Origin: Dokdonella sp.
GTDB lineage: Bacteria; Pseudomonadota; Gammaproteobacteria; Xanthomonadales; Rhodanobacteraceae
DNA length: 64,000 bases
Direction: 5' to 3'
NCBI GenBank assembly: GCA_016712865.1
Contig: JADJQH010000008.1
Coordinates: forward strand, 1,178,001 to 1,242,000
Shown: one piece after another, positions 1 through 7,008 of the stretch
Numbering within the stretch: the first letter of the stretch is position 1
How the letters are laid out: each line of letters opens with the position of its first letter
Program-made: the position numbers and the translations under genes
Notes under the pieces: model-generated
Databases searched by the model: none
Seen by the model: the letters and a program-made list of their open reading frames with translations, nothing else
Told to the model about the DNA's origin: nothing

Positions 1-706
1 AGAGCTCCTCGGTGTCGATGAGGATCTCGCCGATGTCGTTGCGCAGGTAGTCGCGCAGGGCGCGGATGATGAGTTTCGATTCCTGGTAGATCAGGAAGGG
101 TGCAGGGCGCGAGGTGGCGGCTTCGGAAATCGCCTTCCACAGTTGCAGCAGGTAGTCGAGGTCCCATTGCAGTTCTTCGGCATCGCGACCCATGCCGGCG
201 GTGCGGATGATCATGCCCATGTCGTCGGGCAGTTTCAGTTCATCCATGGCGTCCTTGAGGTTCTGGCGATCCTCACCCTCGATGCGGCGGGATACGCCGC
301 CGGCGCGCGGGTTGTTCGGCATCAGAACCAGATAGCGTCCGGCCAGGCTGATGAAGGTGGTCAGCGCCGCACCCTTGTTGCCGCGCTCCTCCTTGTCGAC
401 CTGGACCACCAGGGTCTGGCCTTCCTTCAACAGTTCGCGCGTGCTCGCCTTGTTGGGGTCGAGTCCCGGCGTGAAGTATTGCCTGGAGATTTCCTTGAGC
501 GGCAGGAAGCCGTGGCGTTCGCCGCCGTAATCCACGAAACAGGCTTCCAGCGAAGGCTCGACGCGCGTGATGCGGCCGAGGTAGATGTTGGATTTTTTCT
601 GTTCGCGGGAGGGGATCTCGACGTCGAGATCGTAGAGGGTCTGGCCATCGACGATAGCCACGCGCAACTCTTCACGCTGAGTTGCGTTGATCAACATACG
701 CTTCAT
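1..706 (-). CDS. rne: Ribonuclease E, N-terminal part (3' end beyond window)
   Basis: This is the N-terminal part of the endoribonuclease that starts mRNA decay and processes rRNA and tRNA in the degradosome. The reverse complement starts with ATG at 706, and the protein opens [20 protein letters not shown], the characteristic RNase E start. The S1 RNA-binding region follows, with the segments [19 protein letters not shown] and [18 protein letters not shown]. About 235 residues are visible. The catalytic DNase I-like domain continues past base 1, so the Zn-link cysteines and the C-terminal scaffold cannot be judged. The gene is divergent from rluC, the usual rne-rluC arrangement in gammaproteobacteria. 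Confidence 0.96.
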   Translation of the reverse strand, partial: MKRMLINATQREELRVAIVDGQTLYDLDVEIPSREQKKSNIYLGRITRVEPSLEACFVDYGGERHGFLPLKEISRQYFTPGLDPNKASTRELLKEGQTLVVQVDKEERGNKGAALTTFISLAGRYLVLMPNNPRAGGVSRRIEGEDRQNLKDAMDELKLPDDMGMIIRTAGMGRDAEELQWDLDYLLQLWKAISEAATSRPAPFLIYQESKLIIRALRDYLRNDIGEILIDTEEL

Positions 707-1103
707 TTTTATTGTTCCTTTGGCAGGCTCTCGAACCGCTGCCGCGCATGACCGCGCTGCCCGCAGGCTTCGCGTCGCGCGATCCGGCTGGACCGGAATT
801 CCGGCTGCGGGAGCGCCTGTACTTCTCAGTTTGCCGACGCTTTGCGGGCGTCGGCGCTCATTTGGTGCATGCGAATCCGGAGACCCATTGCCTCCGCAAG
901 GGTGGCAAGCAATCTTCGATCCGAGCCGTTAGGATGTCCGGGCTTGTCTTGCCTGCGGCCTCTCAACCTGAGTACGGGCAGCAGGGCACGAACAACGCTG
1001 ACGGTCGAATGCGCCTTGAAAATGTCTCGGGAATCCCGCAATTGCGGGCCGATGACGGCGCGAAACGCCCGCGCAGTGTATCAGTCCAGCCCGGATTTTT
1101 TCA
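707..1103. promoter_or_regulatory. rne-rluC divergent intergenic region with rne leader hairpin
   Basis: This 397-bp region separates two divergent genes. RNase E is known to autoregulate through stem-loops in a long 5' leader. A perfect 8-bp stem with a 7-nt loop, GCCGACGC/GCGTCGGC, lies at 833-855, about 130 nt upstream of the rne start codon. It is a candidate structured leader element. I could not identify a convincing -35/-10 pair for either gene, and I see no small gene here. Confidence 0.4.
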
Positions 1104-2096
1104 ATGAAGACACACACTTCGACCAACTTTGCAGATCCGGTCTCGAACGGCGTGCAAGTGGTCAAGGTCGAGCCGGATCGAGCCGGGCAGCGGGTCGACA
1201 ATTTCCTTGCCGGTCGCCTCAAGGGGGTGCCGCGCAGCCTGGTCTACCGTATTCTTCGTACTGGCCAGGTGCGCATCAATGGGCGCAGGGCGAAGCCAGA
1301 TACCCGCCTGGAGGCAGGGGACGAGGTGCGAATTCCGCCGGTGCGAACTGCGCAGCGGGATGATCCAGGAACGCCCGCCAGCGGACAATTGCGCAGGATC
1401 GAGCAGGCCATCCTGCATGAGGACCGCGAATTCCTCGTGCTCGACAAACCCAGCGGAATTGCCAGCCACGGCGGCAGTGGCATCAGTTTTGGCGCAATCG
1501 AACTGCTGCGCGCAGCGCGACCGAAGGACAGCCTCGAACTGGTGCATCGACTGGACCGGGACACCAGTGGCGTACTCGTGCTTGCCCGCAAGCGCTCGGC
1601 CCTGACGGCATTGCAGGAACAGATTCGCGAAGGGCGGGCAAGCAAGCATTACCTGACCCTGCTGCAGGGCGCTTTGCCCAAGCCGCGCATGACGGTGCGT
1701 GAGGCCTTGCGCAAATCGGTCCTGCAAGGCGGCGAGCGCATGGTGCGCGTGGACGCCGAGGGCAAACCTTCGGTCTCGCACTTGAGCCAGCTTGAGCGCT
1801 ATGCCGATGCGTGTCTGTGCGAGGTGGCCATCGAGACCGGACGCACCCATCAGATTCGCGTCCATTGCGCACACATCGGCCACCCGGTGGCTGGCGATGA
1901 AAAATACGGCGAACGCGCGTTCAACCAGCGCATGCGCGGGGCCGGGCTCAAACGACTGTTCCTGCATGCCGCCCGCTTTGAGTTCGAGATCGGTGAGCGG
2001 CGCTACGCCTTCAGCTCACCCTTGCCGCAGGACCTGCGCCAGGTGCTCGACCAGTTGCAATTGACGATGGGTCAGGATGGTCCGATCAGGAAATAG
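1104..2096 (+). CDS. rluC: 23S rRNA pseudouridine synthase RluC
   Basis: RluC family enzymes convert uridines 955, 2504 and 2580 of 23S rRNA (E. coli numbering) to pseudouridine. The 330-residue protein has an N-terminal S4 RNA-binding domain (about residues 25-85), then the RsuA/RluA catalytic domain. The catalytic motif HRLDRDTSG places the essential aspartate at residue 151, and LVLDKPSGIASHGG precedes it. Length matches the family. The start is the ATG at 1104; no good Shine-Dalgarno sequence is visible. The last 25 bp overlap the 3' end of the convergent downstream gene. Confidence 0.95.
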   Translation: MKTHTSTNFADPVSNGVQVVKVEPDRAGQRVDNFLAGRLKGVPRSLVYRILRTGQVRINGRRAKPDTRLEAGDEVRIPPVRTAQRDDPGTPASGQLRRIEQAILHEDREFLVLDKPSGIASHGGSGISFGAIELLRAARPKDSLELVHRLDRDTSGVLVLARKRSALTALQEQIREGRASKHYLTLLQGALPKPRMTVREALRKSVLQGGERMVRVDAEGKPSVSHLSQLERYADACLCEVAIETGRTHQIRVHCAHIGHPVAGDEKYGERAFNQRMRGAGLKRLFLHAARFEFEIGERRYAFSSPLPQDLRQVLDQLQLTMGQDGPIRK

Positions 2097-3634
2097 CGTG
2101 CGCTGACTTCGGCCGAATACAGCCAATGCGGTGGCAGGCTGAGGGTCAGCAAGATGCCGCACAGCGCATGCGCCACGATGTTTGCCGGCAATGCGCGATG
2201 GCGTTGCCAGTTCCATGTCCAGATCAGGCCGCCAACAAAGGTCAACTGCATCAGCATGGCGTTGGGCGCGTGCAACAGGGCAAACAGCACGGCGGCTCCG
2301 AGGATTGCTGCGCGCCGATTGCGGCACAGGATCTCGATGCGCCCGGCAACAATCACGCAGATCAGGAATTGCTGCGCGGTAGCCCACGCCAGGTATCGTG
2401 CGCCTTCCGCCGACGTGGGCAAGTCGAAATGGGTGATTCCATCACCGAGCAGCAGGCTGAGGGAACTGGCAATGGCAATGCTGAGCAGGGCAACGCTCCA
2501 GCCGCGCACCAGCAGGCGTGAACCTGGAAGCGCCGGAGCGGCGCCAAACAGCAGGCTCAGCGCAAATACGAAGGTGATGGCCGCGACAGCCAACAGTGGC
2601 GGACTGAGGTTGTCGCCAATCTGGTTGCCGAGGATGAGTCCGAGCGGTACGCCCATCACACCCGCCAGTTCCAGCGCCGCACGCAAGCGTGGATTGAAGG
2701 GAGGGCGCAAGCGCAGGAGCATCAACACCGCCGCCAGCAGTGTCACGCCGAGCCACGGCAACCAGGACGCTGGTGGGCTCGAGCTGGACCATGCGACAGC
2801 GCGCTCGCTGACGCTCGCAAGATCGCCCTTCGGCACGATGATGGTCTCCGGCATGGCCTCGAGAATGTGATCGCGCGCGACCAGCACCTGCTCGACGCGG
2901 GCATCCAGGGGCAATTGGAGCAGCGTCGGATGCGGGCGCGCAGGATCAGCGACGAGACGCTGCAATTCTCGTTCGAATGCCGGTTCGTCGCCCGGCGCCG
3001 GCAGCAGGGGTGCTGCGTGTCCGGCCAGGTCCGCAACGGCAAGCGTCGAGCGCAAATTCAACTGTGCGGAACGAAAGATATGCTCGGTGTTGGCTGCCCC
3101 CTCAAACTGCAGGCGCAGCATGGCAGCCTGCCGTGGCGCGGATCGCGCGGAATTCGCGCAACGCCACTGGATTCGGGAAATATCGAATTCGAGCTCGCTG
3201 GGCCCTGCGGGAACCGGGCGTGCCTCGCTTGCGCAGACCGGCTCATCGAGTGATTCGCGAACGAGAAGGCTGACGCGTGCAGGGCTGCTGGAGGCGATGT
3301 CGATCGTCAGTGTCGAATGCGAAAGCAGGTCGATGTTTCCGGAAATCACCAATCCGACAGCAGCAGGATCCTGGCCGACGCGAAAATGCAGCCCGTCGTC
3401 CTTGAACTCGAACGTGGCGGCGGAAAACACCCGCTTCGCCACGATGTCGGTCGGCACCTTGCCCGACCAACGATGCGGAGACGTCGACTGCAGGCGCATG
3501 CCAAGGCGTTCGCTGGCTACGCCATCAAGCTGCGCCCTCAGTTTTTGCCGGGCCAGCTGATCCAGCGCAAACATGCATGTGGCCGCCGCGAGCAGCCAGA
3601 GCAGCGCCTGCGAAATCGCGCGCGCGGCGACCAT
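2072..3634 (-). CDS. CPBP-like polytopic membrane protein with large periplasmic domain
   Basis: This is a protein of about 520 residues. One N-terminal transmembrane segment is followed by roughly 260 soluble residues that I do not recognise, then a bundle of about eight hydrophobic helices. The C-terminal part resembles the CPBP (CAAX protease and bacteriocin-processing) family: FALLHAPN fits motif 2 and ANIVAHALCG fits motif 3. The expected motif 1 (EExxxR) reads AQQFLICV, so the catalytic glutamates appear to be absent and proteolytic activity is doubtful. I chose ATG at 3634; a TTG at 3658 would overlap the upstream phhB. The 3' end overlaps rluC by 25 bp. Family assignment is moderately sure and function is unknown. 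Confidence 0.7.
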   Translation of the reverse strand: MVAARAISQALLWLLAAATCMFALDQLARQKLRAQLDGVASERLGMRLQSTSPHRWSGKVPTDIVAKRVFSAATFEFKDDGLHFRVGQDPAAVGLVISGNIDLLSHSTLTIDIASSSPARVSLLVRESLDEPVCASEARPVPAGPSELEFDISRIQWRCANSARSAPRQAAMLRLQFEGAANTEHIFRSAQLNLRSTLAVADLAGHAAPLLPAPGDEPAFERELQRLVADPARPHPTLLQLPLDARVEQVLVARDHILEAMPETIIVPKGDLASVSERAVAWSSSSPPASWLPWLGVTLLAAVLMLLRLRPPFNPRLRAALELAGVMGVPLGLILGNQIGDNLSPPLLAVAAITFVFALSLLFGAAPALPGSRLLVRGWSVALLSIAIASSLSLLLGDGITHFDLPTSAEGARYLAWATAQQFLICVIVAGRIEILCRNRRAAILGAAVLFALLHAPNAMLMQLTFVGGLIWTWNWQRHRALPANIVAHALCGILLTLSLPPHWLYSAEVSARYFLIGPS

Positions 3635-3644
3635 CAAACGGGAT

Positions 3645-3989
3645 TCAACCCTTGGCAACCAGGCGCTCCACCTTGGCCGCGCAGATGAAGTCGTTCAGGG
3701 AAATGCCTCCCACGTCATGCGTGGAGAAATGCAGCTCGCAACTCGGGTAGCTGACCTTGAAATCGGGGTGGTGGTCTTCGACGTGCGCTATCCACGCAAC
3801 GGCATTGACGAAGGCCATGGTGTGATGGAAATCGGGAAAACGGAATTGCTTGTGGATACCCAGTCCGTCGGCGGTCAGTTGCCAGCCCGACACGATGGCA
3901 AGTGCCGTGCGGATCTGCCTCTGGTCCAGCGCATGTTCCTTGCCCTTGCGAGGAACGCAGCGCGCGTTTTCGAGTTCGGTGGCTTGCAT
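3645..3989 (-). CDS. phhB: Pterin-4a-carbinolamine dehydratase
   Basis: This enzyme dehydrates 4a-hydroxytetrahydrobiopterin and so recycles the pterin cofactor of aromatic amino acid hydroxylases. The 114-residue protein carries the family signature, seen as EDHHPDFKVSYPSCELHFST followed by HDVGGIS, including the HHP and THxxGL-type catalytic histidines. Length is typical (95-115 residues). It starts at the ATG at 3989 and lies 10 bp upstream of the CPBP-like gene, probably in the same transcript. No phenylalanine hydroxylase gene is in the window. Confidence 0.92.
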   Translation of the reverse strand: MQATELENARCVPRKGKEHALDQRQIRTALAIVSGWQLTADGLGIHKQFRFPDFHHTMAFVNAVAWIAHVEDHHPDFKVSYPSCELHFSTHDVGGISLNDFICAAKVERLVAKG

Positions 3990-4073
3990 GGCGTGTCCAG
4001 CTGTAAGTCGTCTGGACAGTATAGACGCGGGCAGCGGGCTTGGCCGCGCAAGGGAGGCTCTGGCGCCGGCGGC

Positions 4074-4111
4074 TTGTCCCGCGTCAATAAAGGACTAAAA
4101 TGGTCCTGTTT
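4074..4111 (+). promoter_or_regulatory. nfuA promoter with IscR type-1-like operator
   Basis: A plausible sigma-70 promoter has -35 TTGTCC (4074-4079), a 16-bp spacer and -10 TAAAAT (4096-4101). The dyad GACTAAAATGGTC (4093-4105) overlaps the -10. It matches 12 of 13 positions of the core GACTRWWWYAGTC of the E. coli IscR type-1 site as I recall it, and the outer ATA on the left flank also matches. IscR repression of nfuA by an Fe-S-dependent site is known in E. coli. The regulation here is inferred. Confidence 0.5.
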
Positions 4112-4131
4112 TGATTCGGGCAGCATCAACA

Positions 4132-4725
4132 ATGATCGAACTGAGTGAGTCTGCGGCCAGCCATTTCCGCAACCTGATTGCTTCGCAGAACATTGCCGGC
4201 CTCGGTATCCGCATTCGCGCGGTCGGCGCGGGAACGCCGCAAGGTGATTGCCAACTGGAATTCTGCGAGCCGAACGAGTTGACCGGCAGCGAGTGGGAAA
4301 TCGAGTGCGAAGGTTTCTCGATCTACGTGCATGCCGACAGCGTGACCGCGCTGGACGGTGCCAGCATTGATTTCCAGCGCGATGCCACCGGTGGTCAATT
4401 GTCGATCAAGGCGCCGGCGCTGCGCGGCTCGGCTCCATCCGCGGACGCAAGCCTGATCGAACGGGTACGTTACCTCATCGACAGCGAGGTCAATCCGCAA
4501 CTGGCGTCACATGGTGGCCGCGTCAGCCTGCGCGAGGTGACGGCCGAAGGCATCGTCGTTCTGCAGTTTGGCGGTGGCTGCCACGGTTGCGGCATGGTGG
4601 ATGTCACCTTGCGCAACGGCATCGAGAAAACCCTGCGCGAACGCATTCCGGAAGTGACCGGCGTGCGCGATGTCACCGACCATGCCAGTGGCGCCAAGCC
4701 CTACTACGGTCGTCGCACGGGTTGA
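4132..4725 (+). CDS. nfuA: Fe/S biogenesis protein NfuA
   Basis: NfuA carries and delivers [4Fe-4S] clusters to apoproteins, especially under oxidative stress or iron limitation. The protein is 197 residues. An N-terminal A-type (IscA-like, degenerate) domain spans about 1-95, and a C-terminal Nfu domain carries the cluster-ligating CxxC in FGGGCHGCGMVDVTL (Cys150 and Cys153). I chose ATG at 4132 (MIELSESAASHF) because it matches the usual NfuA start; a TTG at 4111 in frame would extend into the promoter dyad. An IscR-like site lies just upstream. E. coli NfuA is 191 residues. Confidence 0.95.
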   Translation: MIELSESAASHFRNLIASQNIAGLGIRIRAVGAGTPQGDCQLEFCEPNELTGSEWEIECEGFSIYVHADSVTALDGASIDFQRDATGGQLSIKAPALRGSAPSADASLIERVRYLIDSEVNPQLASHGGRVSLREVTAEGIVVLQFGGGCHGCGMVDVTLRNGIEKTLRERIPEVTGVRDVTDHASGAKPYYGRRTG

Positions 4726-4732
4726 CGCGATT

Positions 4733-4753
4733 CGGCAGCACCAATGGCTGCCG
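4733..4753. terminator. Hairpin between convergent nfuA and cytochrome c genes
   Basis: A perfect 7-bp stem CGGCAGC/GCTGCCG with a 7-nt loop sits in the 47-bp gap between two convergent genes. There is no T tract on either strand. It may act as a weak bidirectional terminator or only as an mRNA 3' stabiliser. Confidence 0.4.
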
Positions 4754-4772
4754 ACTGTCAGGCGGACAGGAA

Positions 4773-5153
4773 TCAGTCGGCGTTCATGCGGTCGTACAGG
4801 TCATCGACCTGCGCCGGCATGCTGGAGAAGTAAGCGGCGAGTTCTGCAATGTCCTGGTCACTCAGCTTTTCCACATACACCGCCATGATGGGATTGTTGC
4901 GTCCGCCATCGCGGTACTCGTGCAGGGCGCGGGCAAGATAGTCGGCGTACTGCCCGGCCAGATGCGGATAGATGGGGGCGGTTGCCACGCCGTTGGCACC
5001 ATGGCAGGCCTGGCAGGGTTCGGCGAGCTTCTTGGCCGCTTCGGGATTCGCCGGGCCGCGAGCCTCGACGCTGGTCGATGAAATGGCGAATCCGCACAGG
5101 GCGAGCAGGGCAATCGGCTTGATCATGGAAAGTGTGTTCATGGCGGAATTCAC
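4773..5153 (-). CDS. Small class I cytochrome c (c553/c4-like)
   Basis: This is an exported electron carrier of 126 residues. The N-terminal signal peptide has its hydrophobic core at IKPIALLALCGFAISSTSVEA. One haem-binding motif CQACH follows, and a distal axial methionine is likely in NPIMAVYVEKLS. It resembles a single domain of cytochrome c4. Its ATG overlaps the stop of the upstream cytochrome gene by 4 bp (ATGA at 5150-5153), so the two are probably translationally coupled. An internal ATG at 5141 is an alternative start. The electron-transfer partner cannot be read from the sequence. Confidence 0.88.
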   Translation of the reverse strand: MNSAMNTLSMIKPIALLALCGFAISSTSVEARGPANPEAAKKLAEPCQACHGANGVATAPIYPHLAGQYADYLARALHEYRDGGRNNPIMAVYVEKLSDQDIAELAAYFSSMPAQVDDLYDRMNAD

Positions 5154-5476
5154 TCGGCGACCTTGAGGCTGGACAGGAACGCGGCAATGTCGCGGATATC
5201 CGCTTCGCTCAGGCTCTCGCCTTGTGCGCGCATGGTGGGGTGGTTGCGTTCACCGTTCTGGTAACCGGTCAGGGCGGCCACGAGATAGTCATAGGACTGC
5301 CCGGCAACGCGCGGCACGTGATAGCTCGGGTAGGCGTTCTTCCAACCGGTGATACCGTGGCAACCCATGCAGGTGTATGCCTTCAGGCGGCCTTCGTTGA
5401 CGTCGCCCTTGCCGTCTTGGGCAAGAGCCGGGGTGGCGAAAATCAGGGCAACAAGAAACAGCAGCGCTCGGGTCAT
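5150..5476 (-). CDS. Small class I cytochrome c
   Basis: This is an exported monohaem cytochrome of about 108 residues. The signal peptide MTRALLFLVALIFATPALAQ decides the start (ATG at 5476); an upstream in-frame start at 5545 would bury it. The haem motif is CMGCH, with a candidate axial methionine in NHPTMRAQGESLSE. It is the first gene of a two-cytochrome operon, coupled to the next by a 4-bp overlap. The two proteins share layout (CxxCH, YDYLVAALTGYQNGERN against YADYLARALHEYRDGGRN), which suggests tandem duplication or a cytochrome c4 split into two chains. Confidence 0.88.
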   Translation of the reverse strand: MTRALLFLVALIFATPALAQDGKGDVNEGRLKAYTCMGCHGITGWKNAYPSYHVPRVAGQSYDYLVAALTGYQNGERNHPTMRAQGESLSEADIRDIAAFLSSLKVAE

Positions 5477-5776
5477 CTCGAAGGTTCCGGATCCGGCTGG
5501 AGAAGTGGGATTTGCAGCAAGCGCCAGAGTATAGCGAGTAGCCATGCGAACGTCAGGGGTTGACTCGCGCGTTGCAAGTTGAATGACCTATGGCTCAATA
5601 CAATCAGGGTGCTTGCAGACTAATCTCATGCGGCGTGCCAAACCCAAGCAGAAGGACGGGGCAGAGGCCAAGTCGAGAGACGGGCCGTTCCGATGTTCCC
5701 GTCCATTGGAACCGTGCGTGCTGTCGTCGTATCCATTGGCTCCGACCCTGACCTGCACACCGCTTGCGGATGTGTA

Positions 5777-5798
5777 GTGTTATGGTCTACTATAACAC
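5777..5798. promoter_or_regulatory. Palindromic operator candidate upstream of RND efflux operon
   Basis: Perfect 7-bp arms GTGTTAT/ATAACAC flank an 8-bp spacer and end 22 bp before the adaptor start codon. Size and position fit the operator of a TetR/AcrR- or MarR-type efflux repressor, but no such regulator gene lies next to it. The rest of 5477-5776 shows no gene I can support. Confidence 0.4.
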
Positions 5799-5820
5799 CA
5801 TATCAATCAGAGGCTTTGCG

Positions 5821-7008
5821 ATGCGCCTTTTCCGCGACTTCCGCGCCTGCCGGTTGGCAGCCCGACTGTTCCTGTTGGCCCTGATGGCGGGATTGGCTGC
5901 CTGCCAGGGTGACAACAAGGATGCCAATGCCGAGGAGGCGGCCAACAATGCCGTTCCGGTGGAAGTTGCGCCCGTGGCTCGCCGTTCAATCAGCGCCAGC
6001 TACGAAGGAACGGCCACGCTGGAGCCGGAAAGCGAAGCCCAGGTGGCGGCCAAGGTCAATGGCGTGTTGCTCAAGCTGATGGTTGAGGAAGGTGACCGTG
6101 TCACCCAGGGGCAGGTATTGGCCAAGCTGGATGACGAGATTCCCCGCCTCAACCTGGCCAAGGCCGAAGCGGTCTTGCGCAAGCTCGAAAACGATTTCCG
6201 CCGCTCCCAGGAAATGTTCGAGCGCAAGCTCCTGAGCGTGGAACAGAACGACAAGATCCGTTACGACCTGGAAACCCAGCGTGCAACCTACGATCTTGCC
6301 AAGCTGGAACTTTCCTACACCGAAATCGTGGCTCCGATCAGCGGCGTGATCTCGCGACGCCTGGTGAAGGTTGGCAACTATATCCAGCTGAACCAGGCCT
6401 TGTTCCAGATCGACAACTTCGATCCGCTGCTGGCGGTGCTCAACGTGCCGGAGCGCGAATTGTCCACCTTGCGCGCGGGCCAGGCGGTGCAAATGCAGGT
6501 TGATTCCATGCCTGGCCAGAAATTCGAAGGTGCGATCCAGCGCATCAGCCCGGTGGTGGACGCGGCGACTGGCACGTTTCGGGTCACCTGCGAGTTCCGC
6601 GATGCCAGCGGACAACTCAAGTCCGGCATGTTTGGTCGCCTTGGCATCACCTTCGCCAAGCATGACGACACCCTGGCGATACCGCGCAGCGCGCTGATGG
6701 ATGAAGATGGTGAAACCGCTGTCTATGTCGTGGTCAGTGGAGCCAGCGTGGCCGCCGCGGAAAAGCCGGAATCGAACGGCAAACCCGATCCGAAAGCGAA
6801 ATCCGACAAGGGCAAGGCGGGCAAGGACAAGGCCGCGAACGCGACTCCGGCCTGGGTTGCCAAGCGCCGCCTGGTCAAGGTCGGCTACAGCGATGCCAAT
6901 TACGTGGAAGTGAATTCCGGTCTGGAAGAGGGTGATCGGGTCATCACCCTCGGCCGCTCGGCGGTGCGCGACGGGACCGCCATCCAGGTACTCGAGGCCG
7001 TGCAATGA
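5821..7008 (+). CDS. RND efflux periplasmic adaptor lipoprotein (MexA/AcrA type)
   Basis: This is the membrane fusion protein linking an inner-membrane RND pump to an outer-membrane channel. The protein is 395 residues. It has a lipoprotein signal with lipobox LAAC (Cys28), a biotinyl-lipoyl half motif (KVNGVLLKLMVEEGDRVTQG), an alpha-hairpin, the second lipoyl half (ELSYTEIVAPISGVISRRL), and beta-barrel and membrane-proximal domains. An unusual Lys/Pro-rich insertion lies at about residues 320-348, between the barrel and the C-terminal domain. I chose ATG at 5821, which has AGAGG upstream and begins the lipoprotein signal. The stop overlaps the pump start by 4 bp. No TolC-type gene is in the window. 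Confidence 0.93.
   Translation: MRLFRDFRACRLAARLFLLALMAGLAACQGDNKDANAEEAANNAVPVEVAPVARRSISASYEGTATLEPESEAQVAAKVNGVLLKLMVEEGDRVTQGQVLAKLDDEIPRLNLAKAEAVLRKLENDFRRSQEMFERKLLSVEQNDKIRYDLETQRATYDLAKLELSYTEIVAPISGVISRRLVKVGNYIQLNQALFQIDNFDPLLAVLNVPERELSTLRAGQAVQMQVDSMPGQKFEGAIQRISPVVDAATGTFRVTCEFRDASGQLKSGMFGRLGITFAKHDDTLAIPRSALMDEDGETAVYVVVSGASVAAAEKPESNGKPDPKAKSDKGKAGKDKAANATPAWVAKRRLVKVGYSDANYVEVNSGLEEGDRVITLGRSAVRDGTAIQVLEAVQ

Noticed and set aside
2072-3658. TTG start at 3658 for the CPBP-like gene
   Set aside because: ATG at 3634 starts just before the transmembrane segment and avoids overlap with phhB.
5150-5545. Longer start for the upstream cytochrome c at 5545
   Set aside because: It would place 23 extra residues before an evident signal peptide starting at 5476.
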